Below are positions 48,239 to 57,814 of a DNA stretch of 64,000 nucleotides, piece after piece. Every line of letters starts with the position of its first letter. The first letter of the stretch is position 1. The translations under genes and the position numbers were made by a program. Under the pieces are notes generated by a model. That model saw nothing but the letters and a program-made list of their open reading frames with translations. It did not search any database and was not told the origin of the DNA. Source of the DNA: Proteobacteria bacterium UBA7415 (lineage in GTDB: Bacteria > Pseudomonadota > Gammaproteobacteria > Arenicellales > Arenicellaceae); assembly GCA_002470515.1 (NCBI GenBank), contig DKML01000005.1, positions 199,942 through 263,941 of the forward strand. The letters run 5' to 3'.

Positions 48239-49264
48239 TTGCTTACTAAACAAGTACATATTGTGCGACGACCGGAGCACATTTCAGTCGACGATTTTGT
48301 TGTAGTAGATGTTGAATTACCAGCCCTTAAGGAAGGTCAAGTGTTAGTAGAAAATCTGTACATGTCTATAGACCCGTACATGCGTCGCTCGATGGATGAT
48401 GATGGGAAAGACCTTGATCCTTGGCCTATTAATGGCCCCCTAGACGGCCCGTCTATTGGTCGAGTCATCGAAACTAGAAATTCCAACTACTCAGTTGGCG
48501 ACTGTGTTGAAAGCATGTCGGGCTGGCAACAGCACTTTATCTCTAATGCAGAAGACTTTGTTCCTTATGTTTCAGCTAACGATGCTCTTGCCATAAGGGA
48601 AGTAAAAGGAGATCTAACGGAATCTGATTATTTGGGCTTGTTGGGCATCGCAAGTCAGACAGCTTACTTTGCGTTGATGTGTGCTACCACCTTGATAGAG
48701 GGTGAAACAATAGTTATCTCAAGCGCCGCAGGTTCGGTTGGCTCGTTGGCGTGCCAGATAGCAAAGATCCATGGCCTCCGTGTTGTAGCATCAGCCGGGT
48801 CAGATGCAAAAGTTTCTTGGCTTAAAGATGAACTGGGAGTTGATTACGCTTTCAATTACAAGAAGGTTTCAATATCCCAGGGTTTGAAGGATGGGTGCCC
48901 TAACGGAATCGACCAAGTCCTTGAAAATGCGAGTCCAGAACATTTTTCAGCTTGCTTACCATTGATGAATTTCAGTAAACAGATTCTTATTGCCGGCATG
49001 GTTGGTATTTATGACACCGGTGGTGTAGTCAAAAACATAGACAATTTTGAGTACGTTATAGATAACTTTCTAACGGTAAAGGCCCATTTATTCATGGACT
49101 ATCTAGATTCATATAATCAATTTGTTCGTGACATGATTCGGTGGCGCTCAGAAGGTAGCTTGCATCAAAAGGTTCAAATATTTGAAGGAATTGATTCTGC
49201 GCGCGGTGCCTTGGTTGCTCTATTTAATGGTAAAAGCAACGGCAAGATCATGGTCAAGTTTTAA
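48239..49264 (+). CDS. NADP-dependent MDR oxidoreductase (CurA-like)
   Basis: A 341-residue zinc-independent medium-chain reductase of the leukotriene B4 12-hydroxydehydrogenase/curcumin reductase type. The cofactor site is SSAAGSVGSLACQIAKIHG, the N-terminal domain has PYMRRSMDD, and no zinc-binding cysteine set is seen. Such enzymes reduce the C=C bond of enones with NADPH. The start is TTG 48239, 5 bp after AGGAG. It follows the ADC-family gene and may act on an unsaturated ketone or aldehyde intermediate. Confidence 0.9.
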   Translation: MLTKQVHIVRRPEHISVDDFVVVDVELPALKEGQVLVENLYMSIDPYMRRSMDDDGKDLDPWPINGPLDGPSIGRVIETRNSNYSVGDCVESMSGWQQHFISNAEDFVPYVSANDALAIREVKGDLTESDYLGLLGIASQTAYFALMCATTLIEGETIVISSAAGSVGSLACQIAKIHGLRVVASAGSDAKVSWLKDELGVDYAFNYKKVSISQGLKDGCPNGIDQVLENASPEHFSACLPLMNFSKQILIAGMVGIYDTGGVVKNIDNFEYVIDNFLTVKAHLFMDYLDSYNQFVRDMIRWRSEGSLHQKVQIFEGIDSARGALVALFNGKSNGKIMVKF

Positions 49265-49328
49265 ACAACTGATAATGTGATTCGTTTTCCTACTTCATTT
49301 AAAACTCAAACAAATTAAAGGTAGAGTA

Positions 49329-50183
49329 ATGACAATAGTAAATCCGGGCCCATGGGTAGATTACGAAGCAGTTGAGGCTGAAGTATGGAAATCGCAGCTT
49401 GGAATTATCAAGTTAATTGAATTTCCTGTCAGAAATCCAAAGATGTCACGTCGAGCATTTCACCTGTATTGGCAAAAGCATCATTCGCCACATGTGATGA
49501 ACCTCACTTCGTTTGCTCAGTTTATTCGAAAATATAACAGTGGGCATGCGCAAAATAGACCACTTGAGCAGCTACCTGATCGTTATATCCAGGAGACGTC
49601 ATATGAAGGTGCTTCGGAGTTGTGGTTAGATGGCCTCGAAGAACTAGAGAAGTGGTTCGGGCAGCCAATCTATGAAGATCTCATACATCATGATGAGCAA
49701 CGTTTTCTCTCGCAAGAAGGTGAGGGGGCATTTATGTTAACTCGCGAAGAGCGCCTGTATGAGCCCGATATAGATATGGACGAAAACCTCAAAACTAAAG
49801 TTTATCTCCTATTGAAAGGCAAGGCTGAAAGCTCGTACCAATCGCTTCATGCTGGTGCATCTGAGCATGGAAGATTGATTCTCGCGCAGCCTACGCTTAA
49901 AGCGTATCTACGAAAGGTCGCAATTAGTCACGCTTTAATTCCACCTCATCCTGAGGGGATTGAGCTATCGGACGTTGATGTGGTTTTCGAGTTTTGGTTC
50001 GATGACGTTGAATCAGCCGAGCAGTTCTTCCAACAAGAAGATTATCGCACAGTAATAATGGATCATGAGTCAAGTTGCTTTGATGTGTCGTTAGCCAAGA
50101 TTGTGGCTGCAAAGATGCGCGTAGTTCACGATGAGTTTTCGTTTCAACCTAGCGTCACGCAACCGCTTCCATTTAACCTTTAG
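49329..50183 (+). CDS. double EthD-like dimeric alpha-beta barrel protein
   Basis: A 284-residue protein that reads as two ferredoxin-like EthD repeats. The first (about 20-130) has LIEFPVRNPKMSRRAFHLYWQKHHSPHVM, with the conserved HH-type pair and W of EthD. The second (about 150-260) has KTKVYLLLKGKAESSYQSLHAGASEHG and ends in FDDVESAEQFFQQEDYR. EthD proteins support the breakdown of ethers and polycyclic compounds, usually as cofactor-free partners. A fused tandem is unusual. It sits between the MDR reductase and the exported VOC protein, in the same operon direction. Confidence 0.75.
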   Translation: MTIVNPGPWVDYEAVEAEVWKSQLGIIKLIEFPVRNPKMSRRAFHLYWQKHHSPHVMNLTSFAQFIRKYNSGHAQNRPLEQLPDRYIQETSYEGASELWLDGLEELEKWFGQPIYEDLIHHDEQRFLSQEGEGAFMLTREERLYEPDIDMDENLKTKVYLLLKGKAESSYQSLHAGASEHGRLILAQPTLKAYLRKVAISHALIPPHPEGIELSDVDVVFEFWFDDVESAEQFFQQEDYRTVIMDHESSCFDVSLAKIVAAKMRVVHDEFSFQPSVTQPLPFNL

Positions 50184-50241
50184 ACAACCATTATTTTGTC
50201 TCTAAGCCAAATGTCATTTTAACTATTGGAAACTAATTCGT

Positions 50242-50847
50242 ATGGCTAAGTTAATTCTTTTGTTCGTTCGTCGTTCTGGTCCTTTTTTGGCAATTGCATT
50301 GGCCATGATTACTTTAACTGCAGGAGCAGAGAGTCCGTTAGCTTTAGGTAAAGCACCTGTCGAAGTTAAAAAAACGTTTACTGGTATTTCGGAAATCATC
50401 ATGGTGGTAGAAGACCTTGATGCCTCTGTTAAGAAGCAGTGGGACACCTTTGGAATTGGTCCATGGGAAATATGGACACTTGATTCCAAAAACGTCAAAG
50501 GCATGACTCAACAAGGAGAGGCGGCGGATTTTGCAATTCGAATTGCCTATACCAAGATCGGCAATACCTATTGGGAGTTAGTGCAACCGTTAGATAAGAA
50601 AAGTACCTATTACCAAACTCTTCAAGCGAAGGGAGAGGGCGTTCACAACATTGTTTTTGATGTTGCCGACTATGATCAAACGGTTGTCGATATGAGAGAA
50701 AAGGGTGTTGGAATCTACAATAGTGGAGATTGGCAGGGGGTTAAATTCACAAACTTTGATACGCGTGGCCACCTACCAGTAATAGCTGAAATCTTTAAGG
50801 TGGAAGAGGGCGGTAGCTTTCCACCTCCAGAGCAAACTTATCCATAG
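50242..50847 (+). CDS. exported VOC (glyoxalase-fold) protein
   Basis: A 201-residue protein with a signal peptide (about 1-29, ending LTAGA). One VOC/glyoxalase domain follows: FTGISEIIMVVEDLDASVKKQWDTFGIGPWEIWTL, then TYWELVQPLDKKSTYYQ and GVHNIVFDVADYDQTVVDM. The paired-beta-alpha-beta fold is clear. VOC proteins are metal enzymes or epimerases; few are exported, so this one may act on the substrate in the periplasm. It follows the EthD-like gene by 58 bp. Confidence 0.8.
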   Translation: MAKLILLFVRRSGPFLAIALAMITLTAGAESPLALGKAPVEVKKTFTGISEIIMVVEDLDASVKKQWDTFGIGPWEIWTLDSKNVKGMTQQGEAADFAIRIAYTKIGNTYWELVQPLDKKSTYYQTLQAKGEGVHNIVFDVADYDQTVVDMREKGVGIYNSGDWQGVKFTNFDTRGHLPVIAEIFKVEEGGSFPPPEQTYP

Positions 50848-50881
50848 CTATTATGGCTACTAACAGTTGAAGGAGAAAGGC

Positions 50882-52036
50882 GTGGAGCATAATACTGTAA
50901 AGACATCGTTGTTATGGGCCTCTGTGGCAACAGCCACCATTGGGTTCATTTTCTATAATGTAATGCCATTGTATTTGGGATTACTTCAGGAAGCTACAGG
51001 TCTATCCAGTTCGCAGATAGGGCTGGTTGCTAGCGCTTTCTTTTTTGGCTTTAACGTGACTAGCTTTTCTTCTTACTATTGGGTTAGGACAGTGCCGCCG
51101 TTTCAAGCTGCACTTACGGGAACACTGGTGATGATCGCAGGTTTATGGTTTGCAGATTATTCAAATAGCCTTGTGTACCAGTTGCTAATTGCTGGTGCCA
51201 TTGGCGGCATCTCAGGTGCAGTGGGTTCTATTGGTGTGACTATTGCAGGTGATGCCAAAAACTGTACGCGTTGGTATGGAATACAAGTGGCAGTAGCGGC
51301 GCTCGCGGGTGTGATTTTATTATTTATTCTGCCAGTCACGTTAATCCCTGAGTATGGTTTCGCCGGACTCATATACGGCATGATTATTATGATCCTATTG
51401 CTTCTACCCGTGTGCTTCTATTTGACGAAAAAACCACTCCCAGCGACACAAGCCGATTTGGCTTCTATAGATGAGAGTACACTCGAAAATAAGTCAAAGA
51501 TTAATGCATGGAAGGCGTTAATTGCCATGACCTTTTTATTCATCGGTTCTGCTGCGGTTTGGGCATTTGTTGAGAGGATCGCTGCCATCAACGCGTTTGA
51601 TTCAGAAGCTGTCGGTCGTTTGTTAGGTTATTCATTGTTCTTTTCTGTCATCGGGTCATTGGTGGCAGGTGCGATTGGTGACCGCTTTGGTAACCGGTGG
51701 CCGTATGCGCTCAGTTGTATTATCTTGGTTGTAGGAATTATGGCTATTGCATTGACGAAGAACTTAAATATTTATGCCGCTGGCGCGTGCCTATTTATGT
51801 TTGGTTGGGCAGCTGCGTTTGCCTATTTGTTTGCAATCATAGCTAGTGTAGATCCCGATGGTAAGCACATCGCGCTATCAGTGCCTGCGGTTGGAATTGG
51901 CTCTATGATTGGCCCAGGACTAGCTGGGTTTATGTTGTCTGGCGGGTCAACTAATTCTCTGCAGATCATGTGTCTAATAACCGTAGCCGCATCGATGATT
52001 TTTGTTTGCTTGAGTGCGCAAAGATCAGAGCGTTGA
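50882..52036 (+). CDS. MFS transporter
   Basis: A 384-residue major facilitator protein with about 12 hydrophobic helices in two halves and the conserved loop GAIGDRFGNRWPYA between helices. I choose GTG 50882 over a TTG 15 bp upstream because AGGAGAAAGG lies in the right place. The substrate is unknown; in this cluster it would move the catabolic substrate or an intermediate across the inner membrane. Confidence 0.88.
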   Translation: MEHNTVKTSLLWASVATATIGFIFYNVMPLYLGLLQEATGLSSSQIGLVASAFFFGFNVTSFSSYYWVRTVPPFQAALTGTLVMIAGLWFADYSNSLVYQLLIAGAIGGISGAVGSIGVTIAGDAKNCTRWYGIQVAVAALAGVILLFILPVTLIPEYGFAGLIYGMIIMILLLLPVCFYLTKKPLPATQADLASIDESTLENKSKINAWKALIAMTFLFIGSAAVWAFVERIAAINAFDSEAVGRLLGYSLFFSVIGSLVAGAIGDRFGNRWPYALSCIILVVGIMAIALTKNLNIYAAGACLFMFGWAAAFAYLFAIIASVDPDGKHIALSVPAVGIGSMIGPGLAGFMLSGGSTNSLQIMCLITVAASMIFVCLSAQRSER

Positions 52037-52345
52037 GCGAGTCGAAATATTAAACTTGTTGGTGACGCTGGATTGGTGTGGCTTGTAGTTAAGGTGCCCG
52101 TTCAGCTGTGTGCTACAAGTAACAAAAGCCAACTGTTTCTAGAGCATGTGAGGTAACAATACCGTCTATCACGCAGTTTACTTTACCGCCCTTTTGTCAC
52201 GACTTGTTAAGCAATTGTCATCTGATGAAAAGAGCTAGCTAGGTTAGAAAGATAATAATAAGATCACAATGATAGTAGTGGTGGCGCTAATTGAGTTAGC
52301 CGCTGATAATTCACAAACAGCTAGAGTGATGAGGAGAAATTGACA
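52037..52345. other. 309-bp upstream region of the TonB receptor
   Basis: This gap separates the MFS gene from the TonB-dependent receptor. It is AT-rich and contains the GAGGAG ribosome-binding site at its end. I see no ORF, tRNA or repeat; a promoter for the receptor is likely here but not readable with confidence. Confidence 0.35.
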
Positions 52346-54508
52346 ATGAGTTATTTTGAAAAGAGATTGCGTAACAAGCGAATTGCGACTAAGGCTATAT
52401 TGCTTTCAGTTGGATTTGGATGTGCAGCTACTTCAGTAGGTGTGAACGCACAAAGTGTGCTTGAAGAGATTGTAGTTACGGCTCAAAAGAGATCTCAGTC
52501 ATTACAAGATGTTGGTATTTCAGTCACTGCTTATACTGGTGACCAGATGACGGCCTTAGGGTTTACAGACTCGATAGATCTCATTGCACAAACGCCAGGA
52601 TTAGAAGCTAATGGTTTCGGCGGTGGTGCAATTCAGACCTTCAGCATTCGCGGTGTTGGCCAAAATGATTTTGCCCCGAATCAAGAAGCTCCAATCGCAG
52701 TTTATATTGATGAAGCGTATGTAAGTACCAATTTAGCAACACGGTTCAGTTTGTTCGATATAGAGCGAGCTGAGGTGTTGCGTGGTCCGCAAGGGACTCT
52801 ATTTGGGCGTAATTCGACTGGCGGCTTAGTACATTACGTTACTAGGAAACCCTCGCAGGAAGCAGAAGGGTTCATTGACCTTCAGATCGGTGAGGATGGT
52901 CGTCAACGATTGGAAGGAGCAATAGGTGGTGCGATATCAACCTCGACCTCTGGGCGCTTATCTATAATCTCTAATGAGGATGATGGGTTGATCGAAAATG
53001 ACATCGGTCCAAATACTCGCCGAGCAGACGATTTTTCTGTTCGGGGGCAATTGTTGATTGAACCATCCGACAAATTTAGTTTGTTACTGAAGGCTCAGCG
53101 CGCGGAAGAAGATGGCTCGCCAGGTGGTTATAATTTTGGTCTGCCGTCATTTAGCCCTACTGACTTTTTTGGCAATACAGATGTTGATGGTGATCCATTT
53201 ACGGTGTCACAAGACTTTGAGTCTCGCCAAATAGCTGAGATTACTGAGCTCGGTGCTACCGCAACATGGTCTCTAGATAATTTTCAAATAACGTCGGTTA
53301 CAAATTATCAAGATATAGACTCGGTCTATGCCGAAGATGCCGATGTGTCTCCAACGTCGGCCTTTAATTATCTTCAAGATGTGCAAATTGAACAGATTTC
53401 ACAAGAGTTGAGAGTAAATTGGGAAGGAGAAAGTCATCGATCAGTTGCAGGTATCTATTACCTTGATGTTGATGGAGAATTTCTTGTCGAGCAATCAGGA
53501 GACGTCTACTTTTTTGGCTTAACCTTTCCGACAAATGCGACCCAAGCGACTAAGACTCTAGCCGTTTTTGGACAAACTGAAATCGATCTTAGTGAAAAAT
53601 TAGCGCTAACCCTAGGTTTGCGATATACCAACGACGAAAAAGATTATGACTTGCGCGCGCCAGACCTCGGCTTTTCTGGTTTTACTGGATCAATAGATGA
53701 TGACGAGTTCTCTGGAAAGATCCAATTGGACTATCAGGCTAGTGATGAATTGTTATGGTATGCGGGTGTTAACCGTGGCGTTAAATCCGGTGGTTTTAAC
53801 TTACCGCTTACTCCGATTGATGGCGTTCCTGTTCCTTACGAAGGCGAAGTACTCACTTCGTTTGAAGTTGGCTTTAAATCGTCTCTGAGCAACAAAACAA
53901 GGCTAAATGGTTCTGTCTATTATTATGACTACGAGAACTATCAGGCCTACAACATTGACGGAGCTTTTAATACGTTGTTGTTTAATGCTGATGCAAAGAA
54001 TAAAGGCGCTGAAATTGAGCTGGTGATGAACCCTACGGATGGCCTCGATATATTGCTGGGTGCCTCTTATATTGATACTGAAGTCACTGGTTTGCCATTG
54101 GACTTCAATACATTAGATCCTGTAACGTTCGCTGCGGCCCAGAGTTTCCCAACGGGAACCGAAGAAGCGCCGTTAGCGCCTAAGTTCACCTTGAATGGTT
54201 TGGTTCGTTATTCATGGGCTGCCTTTGGAGGAAACCTCGCCGTTCAAACCGATTTTAACTGGAGAGACGATCACAAATTTAACCTTGCGGTTAGTGAGCC
54301 AGTTCTGGAAGATGCGTACGCTGTATTCAACGCAAGACTTGCATTTACAAGCGCCGATGAAAACTGGACCGCTGCGGTATTTGTAAATAACTTGGCTGAT
54401 GAAGAGTATCGAACTTTTGCCGTCGACGGCAGTCTATTCTTCGGCTCACAAGAAGACATTCGTGGCGTTGAACGTTGGTTCGGGGCCAGTTTCCGATATA
54501 ACTGGTAA
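52346..54508 (+). CDS. TonB-dependent outer-membrane receptor
   Basis: A 720-residue receptor. A signal peptide (about 1-35) precedes a TonB box-like LEEIVVTAQKRSQSLQDVGISVTAYTG, then the plug domain with GFGGGAIQTFSIRGVGQNDFAPNQEAPIAVYID, ERAEVLRGPQGTLFGRNSTGGLVHYVTRKPSQ, and a beta-barrel that ends RWFGASFRYNW with a terminal aromatic residue. Such receptors with this VTAQKR plug opening are common in marine bacteria that take up terpenes, aromatics and other large hydrophobic compounds. Its place in the cluster suggests it imports the unknown substrate. ATG 52346 follows GAGGAG. Confidence 0.93.
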   Translation: MSYFEKRLRNKRIATKAILLSVGFGCAATSVGVNAQSVLEEIVVTAQKRSQSLQDVGISVTAYTGDQMTALGFTDSIDLIAQTPGLEANGFGGGAIQTFSIRGVGQNDFAPNQEAPIAVYIDEAYVSTNLATRFSLFDIERAEVLRGPQGTLFGRNSTGGLVHYVTRKPSQEAEGFIDLQIGEDGRQRLEGAIGGAISTSTSGRLSIISNEDDGLIENDIGPNTRRADDFSVRGQLLIEPSDKFSLLLKAQRAEEDGSPGGYNFGLPSFSPTDFFGNTDVDGDPFTVSQDFESRQIAEITELGATATWSLDNFQITSVTNYQDIDSVYAEDADVSPTSAFNYLQDVQIEQISQELRVNWEGESHRSVAGIYYLDVDGEFLVEQSGDVYFFGLTFPTNATQATKTLAVFGQTEIDLSEKLALTLGLRYTNDEKDYDLRAPDLGFSGFTGSIDDDEFSGKIQLDYQASDELLWYAGVNRGVKSGGFNLPLTPIDGVPVPYEGEVLTSFEVGFKSSLSNKTRLNGSVYYYDYENYQAYNIDGAFNTLLFNADAKNKGAEIELVMNPTDGLDILLGASYIDTEVTGLPLDFNTLDPVTFAAAQSFPTGTEEAPLAPKFTLNGLVRYSWAAFGGNLAVQTDFNWRDDHKFNLAVSEPVLEDAYAVFNARLAFTSADENWTAAVFVNNLADEEYRTFAVDGSLFFGSQEDIRGVERWFGASFRYNW

Positions 54509-54681
54509 TGCCCGATCGTTTATAGGGTTATTTACAACCAACTCAGTGTGAGATGAGTAACTTGGAAATAACAACGACTAAATTAGTATTGGCCTGAGTA
54601 TAGAATGATAATTGGAAAGGTTTGTCTATCTGAGCCTTCCATGCCTCACTCCTCCTCGATTTGGGCATAGATACTTCTCTT

Positions 54682-54717
54682 GACCCAGAAAGCCGTAAGG
54701 TTTTCTGGGTTTTTTTA
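54682..54717 (+). terminator. rho-independent terminator in gap before aminotransferase gene
   Basis: CCCAGAAA at 54684-54691 pairs with TTTCTGGG at 54702-54709 and is followed by seven or eight Ts. It is about 175 bp after the TonB receptor stop and separates it from the next gene. The remainder of the 302-bp gap (54509-54810) shows nothing else. Confidence 0.8.
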
Positions 54718-54810
54718 TTCTGTCGCACTTCGATAAACCCTTGGCATTGGATGGTAAGCGTGCGTTCGCATTCAGGATACATAATTGAAGTATAGAGAAA
54801 TTATCAAACA

Positions 54811-56241
54811 TTGACTGCGACGAAGCTCTCAGACAGAAACTTAGAGGCAGCATTGAATGTCACCAACCCCCACAAATTAAACGCGCAGCCAATGGAAATA
54901 CTTAGTCGAATTCGGGATCAAATTCACAGAGACTTCATACAGAAGACGCCTGCTTCTAAGGAATTGTACGCGCGCGCGAATAGTGTTTTACCCGGTGGTG
55001 TTTCCGGTAACCTGCGATTTTTCCCTCCTTATCCGTTGTACATGAGTAGTGGCAGTGGTTGCATAGTCACTGATGTCGATGCTAACGACTACATTGACTG
55101 CTTCAGTGCTAACGGGCCTATGTTACTTGGTCACAATCATCCTGAAGTGGTTGAGGCAATTTCGTCTACACAGACGTTAGGATCTTTGCCTTTAAACCCA
55201 GAAGTAATGATTGAGTGCGCAGAGCTCTTAACGGAGCTCGTGCCCTGCGCTGAACAAGTCCGATTTTTGAATACCGGCACAGAAGCTGTGATGACGGCTA
55301 TAAGAATTGCACGGGGTTTTAAGAATAAGGACAAGATCATTAAGTTTCATGGTCACTATCATGGGCAGCAGGACCAATTTTTATTTGGTATGGATACAAC
55401 GGATGCAATGTTTTCGGATGGGGTCCCGAGGGATGCGGTTAGTACTACGCTTATACATCGTTACAACGATATTGATGCGGTACGTAGTACGTTAGAAAGT
55501 GACGACGAGGTCGCTGCCGTTATTCTTGACCCCGCAATGCACGCAGGCGGACTTTGGGGCAGCAGCAAAGAGTTTTTAGAGAAGATCAGGGCGCTGACTA
55601 GTAAACATGGCGTTTTACTGATCTTTGATGAAGTAATAACAGGCTTTCGACTCGGAACGGGAGGGGCGCAAGCCTATTTCGATGTTACACCTGATCTTGT
55701 AACAATGGCAAAGGCTCTTGGCGCAGGTGAAAAAATCGCGATAGTTGCTGGTAGCCGTGAAGTGATGAGTGTGCTTGATCCGAATGCGCCGGCCGGCACG
55801 CCGAGAGTATTCCAATCAGGAACTGTTAATGATGGAGCACCAGCACTAGCTGCTTGCGTTGCAGCCATGCGAGTCTACACAGAACTTGAAAAACAGGGCG
55901 AGTATGAGCACTTGTTTGACCGGACGGAAAGACTACAAAAGTTTATCGAATCAGCATTTACAACCAGAGGCCTAAATTGTCAGGCAAACCGCGTCGCGTC
56001 CATGCTTCAGCTATACATAAACCCCGTTACGGTCGATTTTGAATCTGCCGGAGGAGTGGATTATGTTCCGGTAGAGCTTTTCTACACTGGCATGATTAAT
56101 GAGGGAGTTCTCCTGTCTTTACCCACCTCAAATCATATTTATATGTCGTTCGCGCATGAGGATAAACACATTGATTTAATCGAATCAAAGGTGGAGAAGG
56201 TGCTCGATAAATACGGTTTCGATGACCTTGCGATTAGCTAG
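54811..56241 (+). CDS. class III aminotransferase, glutamate-1-semialdehyde aminomutase-like
   Basis: A PLP enzyme of about 476 residues in the class III fold. SKELYARANSVLPGGVSGNLRFFPPYPLYMSSGSG resembles the glutamate-1-semialdehyde aminomutase start. NTGTEAVMTAIRIARGF binds the phosphate, IFDEVITGFRLG is the PLP-contact signature, and the lysine is in VTMAKALGAGEKIAIVAG. FHGHYHGQQDQFLF is also typical. It is not the housekeeping hemL, which is expected elsewhere; here it probably acts in catabolism. The start is uncertain: 54811 (TTG) or ATG 54892, as the first 27 residues are not family-conserved. Confidence 0.82.
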   Translation: MTATKLSDRNLEAALNVTNPHKLNAQPMEILSRIRDQIHRDFIQKTPASKELYARANSVLPGGVSGNLRFFPPYPLYMSSGSGCIVTDVDANDYIDCFSANGPMLLGHNHPEVVEAISSTQTLGSLPLNPEVMIECAELLTELVPCAEQVRFLNTGTEAVMTAIRIARGFKNKDKIIKFHGHYHGQQDQFLFGMDTTDAMFSDGVPRDAVSTTLIHRYNDIDAVRSTLESDDEVAAVILDPAMHAGGLWGSSKEFLEKIRALTSKHGVLLIFDEVITGFRLGTGGAQAYFDVTPDLVTMAKALGAGEKIAIVAGSREVMSVLDPNAPAGTPRVFQSGTVNDGAPALAACVAAMRVYTELEKQGEYEHLFDRTERLQKFIESAFTTRGLNCQANRVASMLQLYINPVTVDFESAGGVDYVPVELFYTGMINEGVLLSLPTSNHIYMSFAHEDKHIDLIESKVEKVLDKYGFDDLAIS

Positions 56242-56334
56242 AAATGTCGCTCAGTCAAAATAGGATTTTAGTAAATTAATTTACACCACCCATAGTAATT
56301 AGATGCTTGGGTTTGCCACCAGCTAGAGGAAATT

Positions 56335-57771
56335 ATGATTGAAAATACAAATAATGAATTAGATGCACTGTTCGTGAATCAAAAAAAGGCGTTCCTAGCG
56401 AACCAATATCCGTCCTACGAAGAGCGTTTGGGTTGGTTGCAATCTCTTGAGAAAATGATGGTTGATTTAAGACAACCTCTGCGCGATGCGATGGAGCAAG
56501 ATTTTGGCAACCACCCGCCATTGATTACAGACATGTTTGAGACCGGTGGTGTTCTTGGTCGGTGTCGAAATACGCAAATGCAGTTGGCCGAATGGATGGC
56601 GCCGAAGCCAAGCGCTCTGCTTGATCTTGTGCATGGATCCTCTGAGTGTGAAGTTATGGTTCAGCCACAGGGTGTTATGGGCAATATTTCGCCTTGGAAT
56701 TTTCCAATCGAGTGCTCATTGGTCATGGTTTGCGATATGTTTGCAGCAGGCAATCGGGTGATAGTAAAAGCGTCTGAACTTTCTCCAGCTACCTCTTGCG
56801 TACTACGCGAGCACGTAGGTAAATACTTTTCTGAAGATGTTCTAGCGATTGTTGTTGGTGGCGTGGAATTTTCACAATATTTTTCTAGCCTGAAATGGGA
56901 CCACTTAACTTACACTGGCAACGGTAATGTTGGGCGTATGATTATGCAAGAGGCGGCTAAAAACCTCACGCCCATAACTCTGGAACTAGGTGGAAAGAAT
57001 CCAACTATCTTTTTGGAAGATGGGGTGGATGAGCAGCTTATTAGAGAATATTTAAGTTTTAAGTTTTGTAAAAGCGGACAAATCTGTACGTCGCCTGATT
57101 ATGCACTTGTGCCAGAACATCTATTGGAAGAGTGGCTTTCGATTGCACAAAAAGTATGGTTGGAAACCTATCCGCAATACATTGGTCACCCAGACGTGAC
57201 AGGGATAATTAACGAACGACATTACGACCGTATATTAGGTTCGGTACAAGAGGCTGAGGCGGCTGGTGTTCGGGTTATTGCCTTAAGTAATGCGGAGCCA
57301 GACAGAGCGAGCCGGCAATTGCCAATGTACTTGGTAGTAAACCCAGGAGATGATTTGGAAGTGATGAGAGAGGAAACTTTTGGACCGGTGACACCAGTGA
57401 AAACTTATAAGTCAGTTGACGACGCCTATGCTTATATTAATCAGCGTGATCGTCCACTTGCTTCGTATCTCGTGACAATGGCACGCAATGATGAAGACGT
57501 TCAGAAGTTCAAAACGAATATCACTTCTGGAGGCGCTGGGATCAACGTGTTTGGTTTCCAAGCGGCAGAACCCACAGCGCCATTTGGTGGTACTGGCGGC
57601 AGTGGTATTGGTGCTCATGGTGGACAGCAAGGATTTTTGAATTATTCACACTCTAAGACGGTCTATAACTGTTCTCAAGATAATCCACTAAAAATGTCGG
57701 TGACAGTGCCTTACGGCGAGATAACACAGGCGTTTGCTGATGGTATCTTCGTAGCTCCCGAAGCTGAGTAA
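56335..57771 (+). CDS. aldehyde dehydrogenase, coniferyl-aldehyde-dehydrogenase-like
   Basis: A 478-residue NAD(P)-dependent aldehyde dehydrogenase. The catalytic cysteine is Cys251 in KSGQICTSPDYALVP, the general base Glu217 in LELGGKNP, and the cofactor region has SPWNFPIECS and TGNGNVG. The order and the lack of a long N-terminus fit the coniferyl aldehyde dehydrogenase group, which oxidises aromatic or long-chain aldehydes to acids. It precedes the broken acyl-CoA ligase, so aldehyde to acid to acyl-CoA is a plausible order. An AGAGGAAA ribosome-binding site lies before the ATG. Confidence 0.92.
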   Translation: MIENTNNELDALFVNQKKAFLANQYPSYEERLGWLQSLEKMMVDLRQPLRDAMEQDFGNHPPLITDMFETGGVLGRCRNTQMQLAEWMAPKPSALLDLVHGSSECEVMVQPQGVMGNISPWNFPIECSLVMVCDMFAAGNRVIVKASELSPATSCVLREHVGKYFSEDVLAIVVGGVEFSQYFSSLKWDHLTYTGNGNVGRMIMQEAAKNLTPITLELGGKNPTIFLEDGVDEQLIREYLSFKFCKSGQICTSPDYALVPEHLLEEWLSIAQKVWLETYPQYIGHPDVTGIINERHYDRILGSVQEAEAAGVRVIALSNAEPDRASRQLPMYLVVNPGDDLEVMREETFGPVTPVKTYKSVDDAYAYINQRDRPLASYLVTMARNDEDVQKFKTNITSGGAGINVFGFQAAEPTAPFGGTGGSGIGAHGGQQGFLNYSHSKTVYNCSQDNPLKMSVTVPYGEITQAFADGIFVAPEAE

Positions 57772-57814
57772 GATAGCTTTTCTAACGAAGCTTGTGTTCT
57801 GAGGCAGTTAAGTT

